This document shows positions 1 through 8,325 of a stretch of DNA of 19,664 nt, one piece after another. Source of the DNA: Bacteroidales bacterium UBA714 (GTDB lineage: Bacteria; Bacteroidota; Bacteroidia; Bacteroidales; UBA932); NCBI GenBank assembly GCA_002298075.1, contig DBLW01000170.1, forward strand, positions 1-19,664, in the 5' to 3' direction. Numbering within the stretch: position 1 is the first letter of the stretch; each line of letters opens with the position of its first letter. The notes under the pieces are model-generated. The model had not been told where the DNA came from, ran no database searches, and saw only the letters and a program-made list of their open reading frames with translations. A program made the position numbers and the translations under genes.

Positions 1-379
1 ATTCGGTAAAAATCCGGCCCATTTTTTAAACCGTTTTCATGACAAATGTACAGGCCCGGTGCAAATGGACTTGCCGGACAGTTTTTGCCATGGCAAGGGA
101 GAACAGAATGGAGACATGAGGAACGCAAGACCGCCTTAGTCCACAAAAAACGTTGCCCCCCTATCATACAACAATTGCAGAATTACGGGCATGCAGATTT
201 GCACACCCGTAATTACACATAATCAATTAACACACATTGTTATAATTTGCGTTTTGAAAAACCTTACAAGCGAGCTTGATGTCTTCCTCTCAGCTTCCAT
301 GTTTGAACGACATAAATGTTTGGGTTATGCAGACAACACTGGAAATATTGGAGCAGTCGAGTGGTTACAAGACAGATGT
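1..379. other. Gene-free region downstream of the lipase-like gene
   Basis: I see no credible coding sequence here. The only open frames are short, lack family resemblance and overlap the end of the neighbouring gene. The stretch is downstream of the lipase-like gene, which ends at 380 on the minus strand. It holds a strong hairpin at 181-214 (listed separately) and a perfect 12-base palindrome, TTGCCATGGCAA, at 85-96. No tRNA, rRNA or insertion-sequence end is recognisable. Confidence 0.6.
181..214 (-). terminator. 15-bp RNA hairpin downstream of the lipase-like gene
   Basis: Read as minus-strand RNA, this is an uninterrupted 15-bp stem with a four-base AAUC loop. The arms are AATTACGGG and CCCGTAATT, followed inward by two G-U wobble pairs and a TGCA/TGCA pairing. 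In plus-strand RNA the two wobbles become C-A mismatches, so the structure favours the minus strand, the direction of the upstream operon. It lies about 165 bases after the stop codon at 380. There is no good U-run behind it, so it may protect the 3' end or act as a rho-assisted terminator rather than a classical intrinsic one. A DNA operator is an alternative. Confidence 0.45.
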
Positions 380-3300
380 CTATGGAAATTCATCATATGA
401 GAACATATCGCCTTCCTTAACATTTTCTCTATAGAGCATATATATCGGCTGAAGATGGATTTCAACATCATAGTTATCATATGCAGATACCCAAAAAATA
501 ATCTGCTCCTCATCTCCACGAGGCTTCATCCGATTCAGTGCATCATATAGTTCATCCTCTGAGCATATAGTGAACCACATCCACACAGAAGTATCAGGCT
601 GAGGCCAATCCGTCCAATGACATTGATGATTGCCATTTACAACGACTCTTCTCGGAAGCGAAAAATCAACCGGGTCATGAGTATAAATGCTATAACAAAT
701 TTTAGGAGGCAAATCTTCCGGCCTCACAAGGACAGCATAGGTTTTAGGATCAAAAGCATACAACTCACCCAATTCATTAATTATAAAATACTTAGGTCTC
801 ACATAAAATGATTTACCCATAAAATCAATAACCTTATTATAAGTCTTACCCTTGGCTCCGTTTTTAGACTTCAGGCGTACATATACAGTTGTAGTCACTT
901 TTCTTTTCGTCAGCCCTGTGACATACGTAGGAGATGATGAAGTATGCCATTGTATCGGAGCATCACCCTCCTTGAGCCCCCATTCATATACAATGTCGCC
1001 ACTTGCAAGAAAGGCATCAAGAACATCTTGTCCGGACCGGCATTTCGCTTCAGTCGTGTAGCCTGACATATTGTCAAAATAGGACTCGAGATAAAGTTCC
1101 GGGAAACCGGCCATTACGGACTTGCTTTTTGAGTATTCCTGACCTCCTGAAACATATTTGGCAGTAATCGTCACACAACCGGCCCCCTTGACCGTTACAA
1201 CTCCTGTTGAACTGTTTATGGAAACTACAGATGGCGCAGATGAAGACCAAGTGACCGGATAAGGACAATCTGTCAATTTATATACGTCACCTGTAACAGG
1301 AGTTGAAGGACCATCTATTTTTATTGAAACCTGCTGGAGAATCCAATCATACATACCGGACAGTCTCTGTATGTGCTCGCTGGCGTTCTGTTTCATCAAT
1401 GCCCCATGAAACGGCATTTCCACAAGCGGTTTGGGAGGACAAGCATAGAACGATTGATTATAGTCACCATCAGAAAGCACAGACTGCCCTTTACCGAAAC
1501 AGAGAGCACTGGCGGTAGGAATGAACATGAACTGACCGTCATACATATCGACACTATAGCCATATCCACCGAGAAGCCAGTGACCGTTGCCGCCCCCTAA
1601 AGCATCCTCATCCGGATAATACACATATGTTGATCCCGGAAAGCCGTCATACATCAAGCCCGACTGCGGAGCATAGCGCGTCATCGAAAACATGTTTATA
1701 TGCTTTTTGAACAGCCACAGGATTTTTTTGTCATATCCTATGTTCATATCAAATATTTTTGTGCCGGAAGTAAAGTAAGGATTTATCTCAGCATGACATG
1801 AAAGAGTCGTTTTGCCCGGAAATTTGTCCCACAAGTTGGTCTTTACTCCAAGAAAGATTGCGCAAAAGTCTGAAACCAGACCGCTCACAAGATCAGTGAC
1901 GCCGCTTGTATATACTTTGCCGTCCGCCGTAAGGTAAGGCTTACGGACAGGAGGGTCTATCACTCCACCGTTGACTACAGCAAGATTCATTATGCTGTTT
2001 CCGGGATCTCCGGCTGGAAAACCGAGCCGGTTCAGTTCATTCTGCCAATCTTCATGCACACGGTTATCGAGAACTCCCGATGAACTGACATAGTTGACAA
2101 GCATCTGCCCTGCAGAAACAGAATACAGGTATTTCCTCAAGGCATAAGCGGCGGAATCGGTCTTAAGAACCATTTTCATTATATCAAATCCAAGCCCTCC
2201 GTTATAATAATACTGCATAAGACCATAAATGCCATATAACGCACCCAAGGGAACGTGTGCACCCAAGTGAGGAGAATCATGACTTATATACGCTGCCGTC
2301 TCATGAGGCCGGCCTTCAAGTTCCATTGTTCTGAGAGCATATCTTGCCACAAGGCCACCCATGCTCTCTCCCAAGACGATATTAGGTTCTTCACTTCCGG
2401 CTGTGATTTTTTCCGCATTCACCCAGTCAATGATTTTAATAAGCAAACGGGCATTGTCACGGATATCGGCTTCGCTGTTCATCCAATCGACATAGATAAT
2501 ATCGTAAGTATCGGCAATACCGGAACCGGAATATAAAACTCCGGAATAATAAGACCGCGCGGTCGTAAAGCCGGAATCATAATAGCCCGAGACGGAAGTT
2601 CTGGACAAAGAGATACCAAGCCACTCCTTGATGGCAACCAAATCTACCGGGTCAAATCCTTCAACCACGACAAAAGGCTTTTTAATTGATTGCGAAGGGT
2701 TTGACTTGGCATAAAAGACCGAAGCCCGGGCACTTATCAAAGCATTTCCTGAAATATGGCTAAAATTCTCCACCTTCCCCGGGAGACAAGAATCATCACC
2801 CATTGGAGGCAAGCCCTCCAACTTTATGCCCTCAGGAGCACACACCAACCGGCTATGGCAGACCAGGACGTTCCCATCCTCCAGCGTGACTCTCATTTTC
2901 AATTCCACGTCCCCTTCCTGATATGAGACTGAAACAATGCTCCCGGCTGAGATTGTCCGATAACCGCTGCCGTCACCCGGATCAAATTCCATCTTGACGA
3001 TCCCAGTATTTGAAAAGATGAAGTCTGAAGGAAATGAAAATGACGTAACTGAAGAAAAACTGGCCAGATTATAAGAAGAAAAGCCTATGACGTGCTTTTC
3101 TGCATACGGATTCTTCCAGTTCCCTCCAGAGTCATAACTGTCATAAACCTTGTCATTTTCATATTTAATCAGATTATTGTCAAGGGCATCCTCCCTTATG
3201 TAGTTGTATTTGAACAGCAAAAGTCCGATATTGACAGTATTGCCATTACCACGTGACATGTCATCCAGAATCTCATTGACATCACCAAAAGGCTTTACCC

Positions 3301-3574
3301 CTACGGCAGATGACCTGATGCTCCGCAAAAGGCACTCGAACGTAGCCCTCTGCACATAATTGCTGTCCGTGAGGGCAGAGCCGTCATACCGGTCGAAATC
3401 AACAAGATCAAAAGCATAGTCAAGGAGCAGACCGGTCGGGACCTTCGTCTTGTCCAGGTGCTCCAGCATCTTGTCAAGAGCTTCCCTCACTGCAGCATTT
3501 TCTTCTATATTCTGAGCCGAAATAACAGCTGTTCCGGAGAAACACAGAACGAAAAATAATATAAGTTTTTTCAT
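380..3574 (-). CDS. Secreted lipase-like alpha/beta-hydrolase with Ig-like domain
   Basis: This is a 1064-residue exported protein. I chose the ATG at 3574 because a classical signal peptide follows directly (MKKLILFFVLCFSGTAVISA, then QN), although the frame stays open to 3745 and overlaps the previous gene. Residues 300-450 resemble the alpha/beta-hydrolase core of PGAP1/DUF676-type lipases: a VVVEGFDPVD strand, YVDW near 361-364, the nucleophile elbow GESMGG with Ser404, and SHDSPHLGAH near 431-440. FIPTASAL near 684-691 and a His-containing stretch near 720-735 may supply the rest of the active site; this is inference. Residues about 748-820 look like a bacterial Ig-like group 2 domain (WSSSAPSVVSI). 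The C-terminal 240 residues are unrecognised. The substrate is unknown; an ester or acyl bond is the family expectation. It follows a small lipoprotein gene by 37 bases, probably in one operon. Confidence 0.75.
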   Translation of the reverse strand: MKKLILFFVLCFSGTAVISAQNIEENAAVREALDKMLEHLDKTKVPTGLLLDYAFDLVDFDRYDGSALTDSNYVQRATFECLLRSIRSSAVGVKPFGDVNEILDDMSRGNGNTVNIGLLLFKYNYIREDALDNNLIKYENDKVYDSYDSGGNWKNPYAEKHVIGFSSYNLASFSSVTSFSFPSDFIFSNTGIVKMEFDPGDGSGYRTISAGSIVSVSYQEGDVELKMRVTLEDGNVLVCHSRLVCAPEGIKLEGLPPMGDDSCLPGKVENFSHISGNALISARASVFYAKSNPSQSIKKPFVVVEGFDPVDLVAIKEWLGISLSRTSVSGYYDSGFTTARSYYSGVLYSGSGIADTYDIIYVDWMNSEADIRDNARLLIKIIDWVNAEKITAGSEEPNIVLGESMGGLVARYALRTMELEGRPHETAAYISHDSPHLGAHVPLGALYGIYGLMQYYYNGGLGFDIMKMVLKTDSAAYALRKYLYSVSAGQMLVNYVSSSGVLDNRVHEDWQNELNRLGFPAGDPGNSIMNLAVVNGGVIDPPVRKPYLTADGKVYTSGVTDLVSGLVSDFCAIFLGVKTNLWDKFPGKTTLSCHAEINPYFTSGTKIFDMNIGYDKKILWLFKKHINMFSMTRYAPQSGLMYDGFPGSTYVYYPDEDALGGGNGHWLLGGYGYSVDMYDGQFMFIPTASALCFGKGQSVLSDGDYNQSFYACPPKPLVEMPFHGALMKQNASEHIQRLSGMYDWILQQVSIKIDGPSTPVTGDVYKLTDCPYPVTWSSSAPSVVSINSSTGVVTVKGAGCVTITAKYVSGGQEYSKSKSVMAGFPELYLESYFDNMSGYTTEAKCRSGQDVLDAFLASGDIVYEWGLKEGDAPIQWHTSSSPTYVTGLTKRKVTTTVYVRLKSKNGAKGKTYNKVIDFMGKSFYVRPKYFIINELGELYAFDPKTYAVLVRPEDLPPKICYSIYTHDPVDFSLPRRVVVNGNHQCHWTDWPQPDTSVWMWFTICSEDELYDALNRMKPRGDEEQIIFWVSAYDNYDVEIHLQPIYMLYRENVKEGDMFSYDEFP

Positions 3575-3611
3575 TGCATCAACAGTTTTAAGCTTAACAT
3601 AAAATACAGGG

Positions 3612-3968
3612 CTACCTGTAATCTTCATCCTGACGCTTCTCATTAGAGCCAGCATTAGCCATCTTGACATCACGATCATATTTGTCATACAAATGCTCAG
3701 CAATTCCGAGTTCCAATGCCTCTTCACGGCTAAGCGCAAGGACAAGGACGCCCTCCTTATAGTAAATCTGATTGAGAAGCATCAGCTCTGCATCAGACTG
3801 AAAGTTTGACAGCACCGCAAGAGAATCCGAAGGTACACCGGAAGACCGCGTAATCAACACACCGGAACTCTTTGAAGCAGCCTGTCCATCGTTCCTCTCG
3901 GCAGTAAGTTCAGCCACCGCACATGACGGAAGCAAGAAAAGACTAAGTAACAATAAATAGCATCTCAT
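3612..3968 (-). CDS. Small predicted lipoprotein, function unknown
   Basis: This is a 118-residue protein starting at the ATG at 3968. The frame could start at a GTG at 3989, but the ATG places the hydrophobic signal directly at the N-terminus. MRCYLLLLSLFLLPSC ends in a lipobox-like LPSC, so Cys16 is the likely lipidated residue. The mature part is hydrophilic, with an acidic-basic helical stretch (SREEALELGIAEHLYDKYDR) near residues 80-100. I recognise no family. The gene sits 37 bases ahead of the lipase-like gene and behind its own promoter candidate, so it may be an accessory factor, inhibitor or partner of that hydrolase; this rests on position alone. The reading frame is intact. Confidence 0.6.
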   Translation of the reverse strand: MRCYLLLLSLFLLPSCAVAELTAERNDGQAASKSSGVLITRSSGVPSDSLAVLSNFQSDAELMLLNQIYYKEGVLVLALSREEALELGIAEHLYDKYDRDVKMANAGSNEKRQDEDYR

Positions 3969-3991
3969 AGTAATTGAATTTAAATCCACAA

Positions 3992-4022
3992 CAAATAAAG
4001 GGAATATAATTTAAAAATGCAA
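3992..4022 (-). promoter_or_regulatory. Candidate promoter of the lipoprotein-lipase operon
   Basis: On the minus strand, TTG (4022-4020) lies 20 bases upstream of TTTATTTG (3999-3992), which matches the Bacteroides -7 consensus TAnnTTTG except for its second base. The predicted start of transcription would be around 3985, leaving a leader of under 20 bases before the ATG at 3968. The surrounding DNA is AT-rich. Confidence 0.35.
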
Positions 4023-4094
4023 TCAAATAACGCCTATTTAATTACATTTGTCATAAATAAACAAGACAACGACTTAAGCTGAGAGACAAAAAGA

Positions 4095-4112
4095 GGCTGA
4101 CTAAAAAGTCAG
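4095..4112. repeat. Hairpin with the GGCTGACT motif
   Basis: CTGACT and AGTCAG form a six-base-pair stem around AAAA. On the minus strand the hairpin is followed by CCTCTTTTTG, so it could act as a third, weak terminator after cassette B. GGCTGACTAAAAAGT at 4095-4109 is perfectly inverted at 4195-4209, inside the next hairpin. Confidence 0.4.
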
Positions 4113-4165
4113 AACATCTCTCTGAGAATTCAATATTTAGGAACCAGGTCGAAGTTGACCACACC

Positions 4166-4210
4166 GAAAAACAAGAAAAAAGGGCTTGACTAATACTTTT
4201 TAGTCAGCCC
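4166..4210 (-). terminator. Second intrinsic terminator downstream of cassette B
   Basis: On the minus strand GGGCTGACTA (4210-4201) pairs with TAGTCAAGCCC (4192-4182), with one bulged base. It is followed at once by TTTTTTCTTGTTTTT. It lies about 55 bases beyond the first terminator and blocks any read-through into the lipoprotein-lipase operon. Confidence 0.65.
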
Positions 4211-4251
4211 ATTGCACTTTTATTCTGACAATATATATTAAACTCGCACCG

Positions 4252-4297
4252 GAAAAACACGAAAAAGGGGCCTGACCCAAAGCATCAGTCAGCCCCC
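4252..4297 (-). terminator. Intrinsic terminator of cassette B
   Basis: On the minus strand the arms GGGGGCTGAC and GTCAGGCCCC form a GC-rich stem of about 10 base pairs with one bulge, followed by TTTTTCGTGTTTTT. It starts 32 bases after the stop codon of the DUF1735/LamG gene that ends the cassette at 4329. Confidence 0.75.
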
Positions 4298-4328
4298 GAA
4301 TCATAAAGTCAGTATTGAATCACACAAA

Positions 4329-5594
4329 TTACTCCGGCCACTCCGTCGCTGTATCCTCAGATGATACTATTGGCCAATGAGCAATATTGGCAGTAGTCTT
4401 CAAGTCATGGCCTTTACCTGTAAGGTCCATAAATGAAGTCACACTACCGTCAGTCGTAGCTGTCGACTGAGTCATCTTCCAATATCCTTCAAGACCCTGT
4501 GAATTTGGAGATACAGATTTGATATTATTTGCAATCTGGTCAGCAGTCCTGCAGACAGACCATACACGTGCCTCAGTACAAAGTATCTTGCAATCTCTCC
4601 AATGTGCACTGCCGTTGATTCCGTGAGAGCCGCCTGAAGCACCGCCCATGAATGAATAGCTAAGGAACTCACAATTGCCCATACTTTCAGGAGTATGGCT
4701 CTTTGCTCCTGCACCGACACCGACATCCTTTCCATTATAATATAGAGTAATGTCTGTTCCGTCATAAGTGACCGCAAAATGCTGCCACTGGTTCAATTCA
4801 AAGTGATTTCCCACGGCCGGGTTCTGGAAACCATCAGCCTGGAACTGAACTTGAGAGTGACGTGGATCCTTGTCGTTGGTGGTCTGAGGATCCTCGAAAC
4901 GGCAGAGAATTTTGTTTCCGTTCTGGAAAACGTCCCTGTTTCGGCCATTGCCGCCTGCTCCTTCAACACCGAAGTCGCTCATCTGGAAACGCACTTCAAT
5001 AGTAAAGTTAGGGAACTTCAAAGCATCAGCAAAAGCATCAGTCTTAAGACCTGAAGCACCCTTGAAATATGCGATATAGTCTTTAGCCTCCGCAGCAACT
5101 ACACATACAAAACCAGAAGTCGTGGAAGTTACATCAACGCTGCCTTTGACTTTCTCAAGTTTTACAGGCAAAGCTATAGGAGAACCTTTCAAAAGAGCAG
5201 GAAGCTGTTTGATCGTCACAGTAATAGGATCACCAGAATAAGAACCGGCAGGAATAGTAACTTCCTTGCCAAGATCAAAAAGATCATCAGGAAGCATATC
5301 GAATTCTGTTCCCTGCTCCTTTCCATACGTTTTGAGCAGCTGCTCATCAACTACCAGTTTATAGGTCAGGTCCTCTTCAGCAAGCTTGGTAACTGCCGGA
5401 GTAAGCAAAATGCTTGAAGACTCATCCTCCAACTTGATGGTTATGGTTTCACCAGCAATACCGGCAGACTTCATACTCTCTACGAGATACGCTCCAGCCT
5501 CCAAAGAATCCGGATTATATTTGGCGTCATTACAGCCTGCAGCGAGAATGGCCACAATAGCAAAAATGCCTGTTTTAATAAAATTTCTAATCAT
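4329..5594 (-). CDS. DUF1735 and LamG-domain surface lipoprotein (cassette B)
   Basis: This is a 421-residue predicted surface glycan-binding lipoprotein. The signal peptide ends in ILAAGC, giving lipidation at Cys21. Residues about 30-165 resemble DUF1735 (the N-terminal domain type of BT_3987-like proteins), with AEEDLTYKLVVDEQLLKTYG and a following IPAGSY turn. Residues about 175-400 form a concanavalin-like LamG domain: WQHFAVTYDGTDITLYYNGK (270-289), EARVWSVCRT (341-350) and a closing YWKM near 371. No catalytic residues are evident, so a role in holding glycan near the SusC/SusD transporter is most likely. It is the last gene of cassette B, 22 bases after the GH18-type gene, and is followed by terminators. 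Compared with its cassette A counterpart it is 46 residues longer, mostly in the LamG loops. Confidence 0.85.
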   Translation of the reverse strand: MIRNFIKTGIFAIVAILAAGCNDAKYNPDSLEAGAYLVESMKSAGIAGETITIKLEDESSSILLTPAVTKLAEEDLTYKLVVDEQLLKTYGKEQGTEFDMLPDDLFDLGKEVTIPAGSYSGDPITVTIKQLPALLKGSPIALPVKLEKVKGSVDVTSTTSGFVCVVAAEAKDYIAYFKGASGLKTDAFADALKFPNFTIEVRFQMSDFGVEGAGGNGRNRDVFQNGNKILCRFEDPQTTNDKDPRHSQVQFQADGFQNPAVGNHFELNQWQHFAVTYDGTDITLYYNGKDVGVGAGAKSHTPESMGNCEFLSYSFMGGASGGSHGINGSAHWRDCKILCTEARVWSVCRTADQIANNIKSVSPNSQGLEGYWKMTQSTATTDGSVTSFMDLTGKGHDLKTTANIAHWPIVSSEDTATEWPE

Positions 5595-5616
5595 TTCTGA
5601 ATATATTTAAATTACC

Positions 5617-6771
5617 CTATAGTCTTCCCGTACCTGGTTTGTAATCCTCAGGAGTTATCACTTTATGGCCCGGAGCCGGATTTGCCTGCTGGATAGCTTT
5701 GCGCATCCACTTCCAAGGAGGAGTATTACCCCTTTCGTGACTGAATTTGTAGCCTCCGAATCCACCGGCACGCGGAACATCATCAGGAGTCCAGTAAGCG
5801 AAACCTACAAGGGTAGGCATCACGTCACGGCTCCAGATTCCCATTTCATCCTGCCAGAAATATCCACCTGCAAGACAAACATCCACAGCCTCAAGGTTAT
5901 CCGTCACCACAAATTTCTTTGCGCACTCGGCTTTGTCCGGATAAGTATTTTTCACATGATTATAAAAACTGTTCAAACGTCCCTGAAGTTCACTCTTATT
6001 CAATACAGGAGAACTTGTATCACCAGCGCCCCATCTGGTATAAGCCTGGGATACGAAATAATCGAAATACTTGGCATTATCATCCGGATCAGGGAAAGTG
6101 TTCACATATCCGTCAAGGATGAAGACTTTGCTTGTACCGGATTGAGGACCGATATATTTACCCATAGACTTAATAAAGTATGAGAAATTCTCGTTATTAG
6201 GCATAATATTTCCTGAGCCTTCAGCTGGCTCATAGTCGATATCAATACCGCTGAAACCATAATAATTCAGGGAATCTGAAATATCCTTTGTCCATTTGTC
6301 AATGGCTGCGAATTTATCCTCATTCCAGCCATAATGTGCCATAATGTCAGCCAATGAGGCACCATTCCCGGCAGTATGATAAATGTCACCTATGTTCCAA
6401 GCGAATGAGCAAAGTAGCACTTTGGTACCTTTTACTTCCGTAACAAACCTTAAATCCTCGAGCTTGGTCGGGGTATAGTTACCCGCACCGCTCCATATGG
6501 ATATGATGTCCATAGAATCAGGAACGAATGACAATGAAGAAGCAAGGCTTGCACTTCCTGCCACGACATCCCAGCCGTCCAGCCAGCCGAATGAAATCTT
6601 GTGGTCAGATGCCTTGAATGCCCTGAGAGCCTCATAATATGCTTCATCTTTGTCAGTTCCGGTCAATTCTGAATCGAATTGCTTCGGCTCAGGTGTCATC
6701 CATTTGCTGCAACCTGCAATGAAGAGCAGCGGCAGAACGACAATAAATATTTTAGAAAAATTAAATTTCAT
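5617..6771 (-). CDS. GH18 (BT1044-like) lipoprotein with altered motif (cassette B)
   Basis: This 384-residue lipoprotein has lipobox FIAGC with Cys21. It belongs by pattern to the GH18_BT1044-like group: YYEALRAFK near 45-53, FGWLDGW near 61-67, PDSMDIISIWSG near 84-95 and KWMRKAI near 354-360. The family includes endo-beta-N-acetylglucosaminidases that release N-glycans, and also non-catalytic glycan binders. The active-site strand reads GFSGIDIDYEP (172-182). Asp177, Asp179 and the acid Glu181 are kept, but the first Asp of DxxDxDxE is Ser174. QAY at 242-244 offers the usual Gln/Tyr pair of the substrate pocket. Activity is therefore plausible but less certain than for the cassette A copy. 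The gene lies 15 bases after susD and 22 before the LamG gene. Confidence 0.85.
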   Translation of the reverse strand: MKFNFSKIFIVVLPLLFIAGCSKWMTPEPKQFDSELTGTDKDEAYYEALRAFKASDHKISFGWLDGWDVVAGSASLASSLSFVPDSMDIISIWSGAGNYTPTKLEDLRFVTEVKGTKVLLCSFAWNIGDIYHTAGNGASLADIMAHYGWNEDKFAAIDKWTKDISDSLNYYGFSGIDIDYEPAEGSGNIMPNNENFSYFIKSMGKYIGPQSGTSKVFILDGYVNTFPDPDDNAKYFDYFVSQAYTRWGAGDTSSPVLNKSELQGRLNSFYNHVKNTYPDKAECAKKFVVTDNLEAVDVCLAGGYFWQDEMGIWSRDVMPTLVGFAYWTPDDVPRAGGFGGYKFSHERGNTPPWKWMRKAIQQANPAPGHKVITPEDYKPGTGRL

Positions 6772-6786
6772 ATCATAAATTGTTAA

Positions 6787-8310
6787 TTAGTTTTTCTTAG
6801 CCCAGAACAGATCTTTGGTCTGAGTGTCCGAACCTCCGAGAAACTCAGCTACAGCGGCGTCTTTGTTGGCTTTATTGTAAGAATCCTCGTTGTATGAATA
6901 TCTCAGCCTGCGCATTCCTCTCATGTAATCGGGATTAGGGTCAACAGCAGGATTAAGCTCAGGATAACCGGTACGCCTGTACTCTGACCAAGCCTCTATA
7001 CCCATAGGATAATTCGCAATCCATTTCTGAGTAATAATCTGCTCGAAATGTTTTTCTTCAGCAGACTCGGCACCCCATGCGATTTTAACTTTTGTATTCC
7101 TTGTGTATGGACCGAAACCTGATACAGGATCATTCTGGTGATTTCCTGGAGTAAACTCCGCATTTGAAATATATTCCTCAGTGCCGGAAGATACTCCCCA
7201 CTGTGCCATTGACAGGCGGATACCTGCCTCATAATGAGATTGCGGACTTCCTGAAACACCCCAGTCGCTATGCCTGAGAGCAACCTCGGCCAAGATGAAT
7301 TCAGTCTCTGCTGCCACGAAAACAGGAAGACGTGATCCGGCACCGAAATTAGGCTGTGAATATCCTGACACTGCTGATTTTTCAAACTGCAATTTGCCAG
7401 ACCTCATACCGAGATAGTCCTGACTTCCGATAGAAGCCTTTGTGAAATAAGCTGAAGTTCTCGGATCCTGATAGCCTGTCATATAGTCAACGATCGATGC
7501 ATTGGCACGGATATCTCCCCATGATGAAGCAGCGAGGTTGTAAGGGTTGGTCTGGGGGGCAGGATTCATCATGGCATTGTCATCATTTAACCGGATATAT
7601 CCGGCCGGAGAATTATATGCCGTGATGAAGTCTTCCTTATAATCATCGCCACCCCTAAGAGCTACTCTCATAATCAAAGAGTTAGCCAATTTTGCCCATT
7701 TTGAGTAATCTCCGCTGTACAAAGCGTCTTTCTCACCCATAGGCATGCTGCCTTCATTACTCTTTACAAACAGATACAACTGGTCTGAAGCATATCTGAG
7801 ATCATTGATGATATGGTGATATACATCTTCATTTGAATCGTATGCCACATACATTTGGCCGTCCGTCACCTTACTGTAAGGGATAGGGCCGTAGCAGTCG
7901 GCAACACGAAGCATGGCAGCTGCACGGACGAGGCGTGCAAGCGCATAATAGTGTCCTGAAGATGAGGTAGCTTTCTCAATGTCAAAGAAGTTACCGTAAA
8001 TGTCCAGAAACGGTGCTTCATATGGAATTGCATTCCAACCGTCGCTCACATTGAAAGTATCGAAATTCTGACCTCCCCAGCGATTTGACAAAGTGAAGTA
8101 GCCTCCGAGAGTTCCGACCATCTGGTCAATCATCTGTGAGTCATTCTGCTGAACGTACATCATAGCATCGATCATAGTCGGAAGCAAGATTGAAGGATCT
8201 GCTGTCATAACCGCATAAGGATCTGTATTATACTTCTCAAAGTTCTTTGTACAACCCGCAAAAGTCAAAAGAAGGGTTACGCCTGCGAATATTTTAACTA
8301 TATTTTTCAT
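6787..8310 (-). CDS. SusD/RagB-family glycan-binding lipoprotein (cassette B)
   Basis: This 507-residue lipoprotein has signal peptide ending TFAGC and lipidation at Cys20. It is the lid of the SusC importer on the cell surface and binds incoming glycan. Family signs are NTDPYA just after the anchor, the helical (TPR-like) body with CYGPIPYS, KWAKLANSLIMRVALR, the segment ETEFILAEVALR, and the C-terminal run EAWSEYRRTGYPELNP with LGGSDTQT near the end. The length and these motifs suit the SusD-like_2 type. It starts 15 bases after the susC stop, the typical tight SusC-SusD coupling. It is clearly related to, but diverged from, the copy at 13888-15531, so the two transporters probably take different though similar glycans. 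Confidence 0.92.
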   Translation of the reverse strand: MKNIVKIFAGVTLLLTFAGCTKNFEKYNTDPYAVMTADPSILLPTMIDAMMYVQQNDSQMIDQMVGTLGGYFTLSNRWGGQNFDTFNVSDGWNAIPYEAPFLDIYGNFFDIEKATSSSGHYYALARLVRAAAMLRVADCYGPIPYSKVTDGQMYVAYDSNEDVYHHIINDLRYASDQLYLFVKSNEGSMPMGEKDALYSGDYSKWAKLANSLIMRVALRGGDDYKEDFITAYNSPAGYIRLNDDNAMMNPAPQTNPYNLAASSWGDIRANASIVDYMTGYQDPRTSAYFTKASIGSQDYLGMRSGKLQFEKSAVSGYSQPNFGAGSRLPVFVAAETEFILAEVALRHSDWGVSGSPQSHYEAGIRLSMAQWGVSSGTEEYISNAEFTPGNHQNDPVSGFGPYTRNTKVKIAWGAESAEEKHFEQIITQKWIANYPMGIEAWSEYRRTGYPELNPAVDPNPDYMRGMRRLRYSYNEDSYNKANKDAAVAEFLGGSDTQTKDLFWAKKN

Positions 8311-8325
8311 ATTGTTCCCTCCCTA

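Noticed and set aside
85..96. Perfect 12-base palindrome TTGCCATGGCAA as an operator
   Set aside because: It is a single short site with no nearby promoter or regulator; chance cannot be excluded.
191..400. 69-residue plus-strand open frame at the left end
   Set aside because: It overlaps the end of the lipase-like gene, crosses the hairpin at 181-214 and has no recognisable protein features.
380..3745. Longer version of the lipase-like gene starting at 3745
   Set aside because: The extra 57 residues overlap the small lipoprotein gene, show no signal or family features, and the ATG at 3574 starts a classical signal peptide.
3612..3989. GTG start at 3989 for the small lipoprotein
   Set aside because: The ATG at 3968 puts the hydrophobic signal at the extreme N-terminus and leaves room for the candidate promoter.
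4095..4209. Complete miniature transposable element with 15-base inverted ends
   Set aside because: I found no target-site duplication, and the right end is also part of a terminator hairpin; kept only as a repeat observation.
5665..6183. 172-residue plus-strand open frame
   Set aside because: It lies wholly opposite the GH18-type gene and has no family resemblance; it is a shadow of the real gene.
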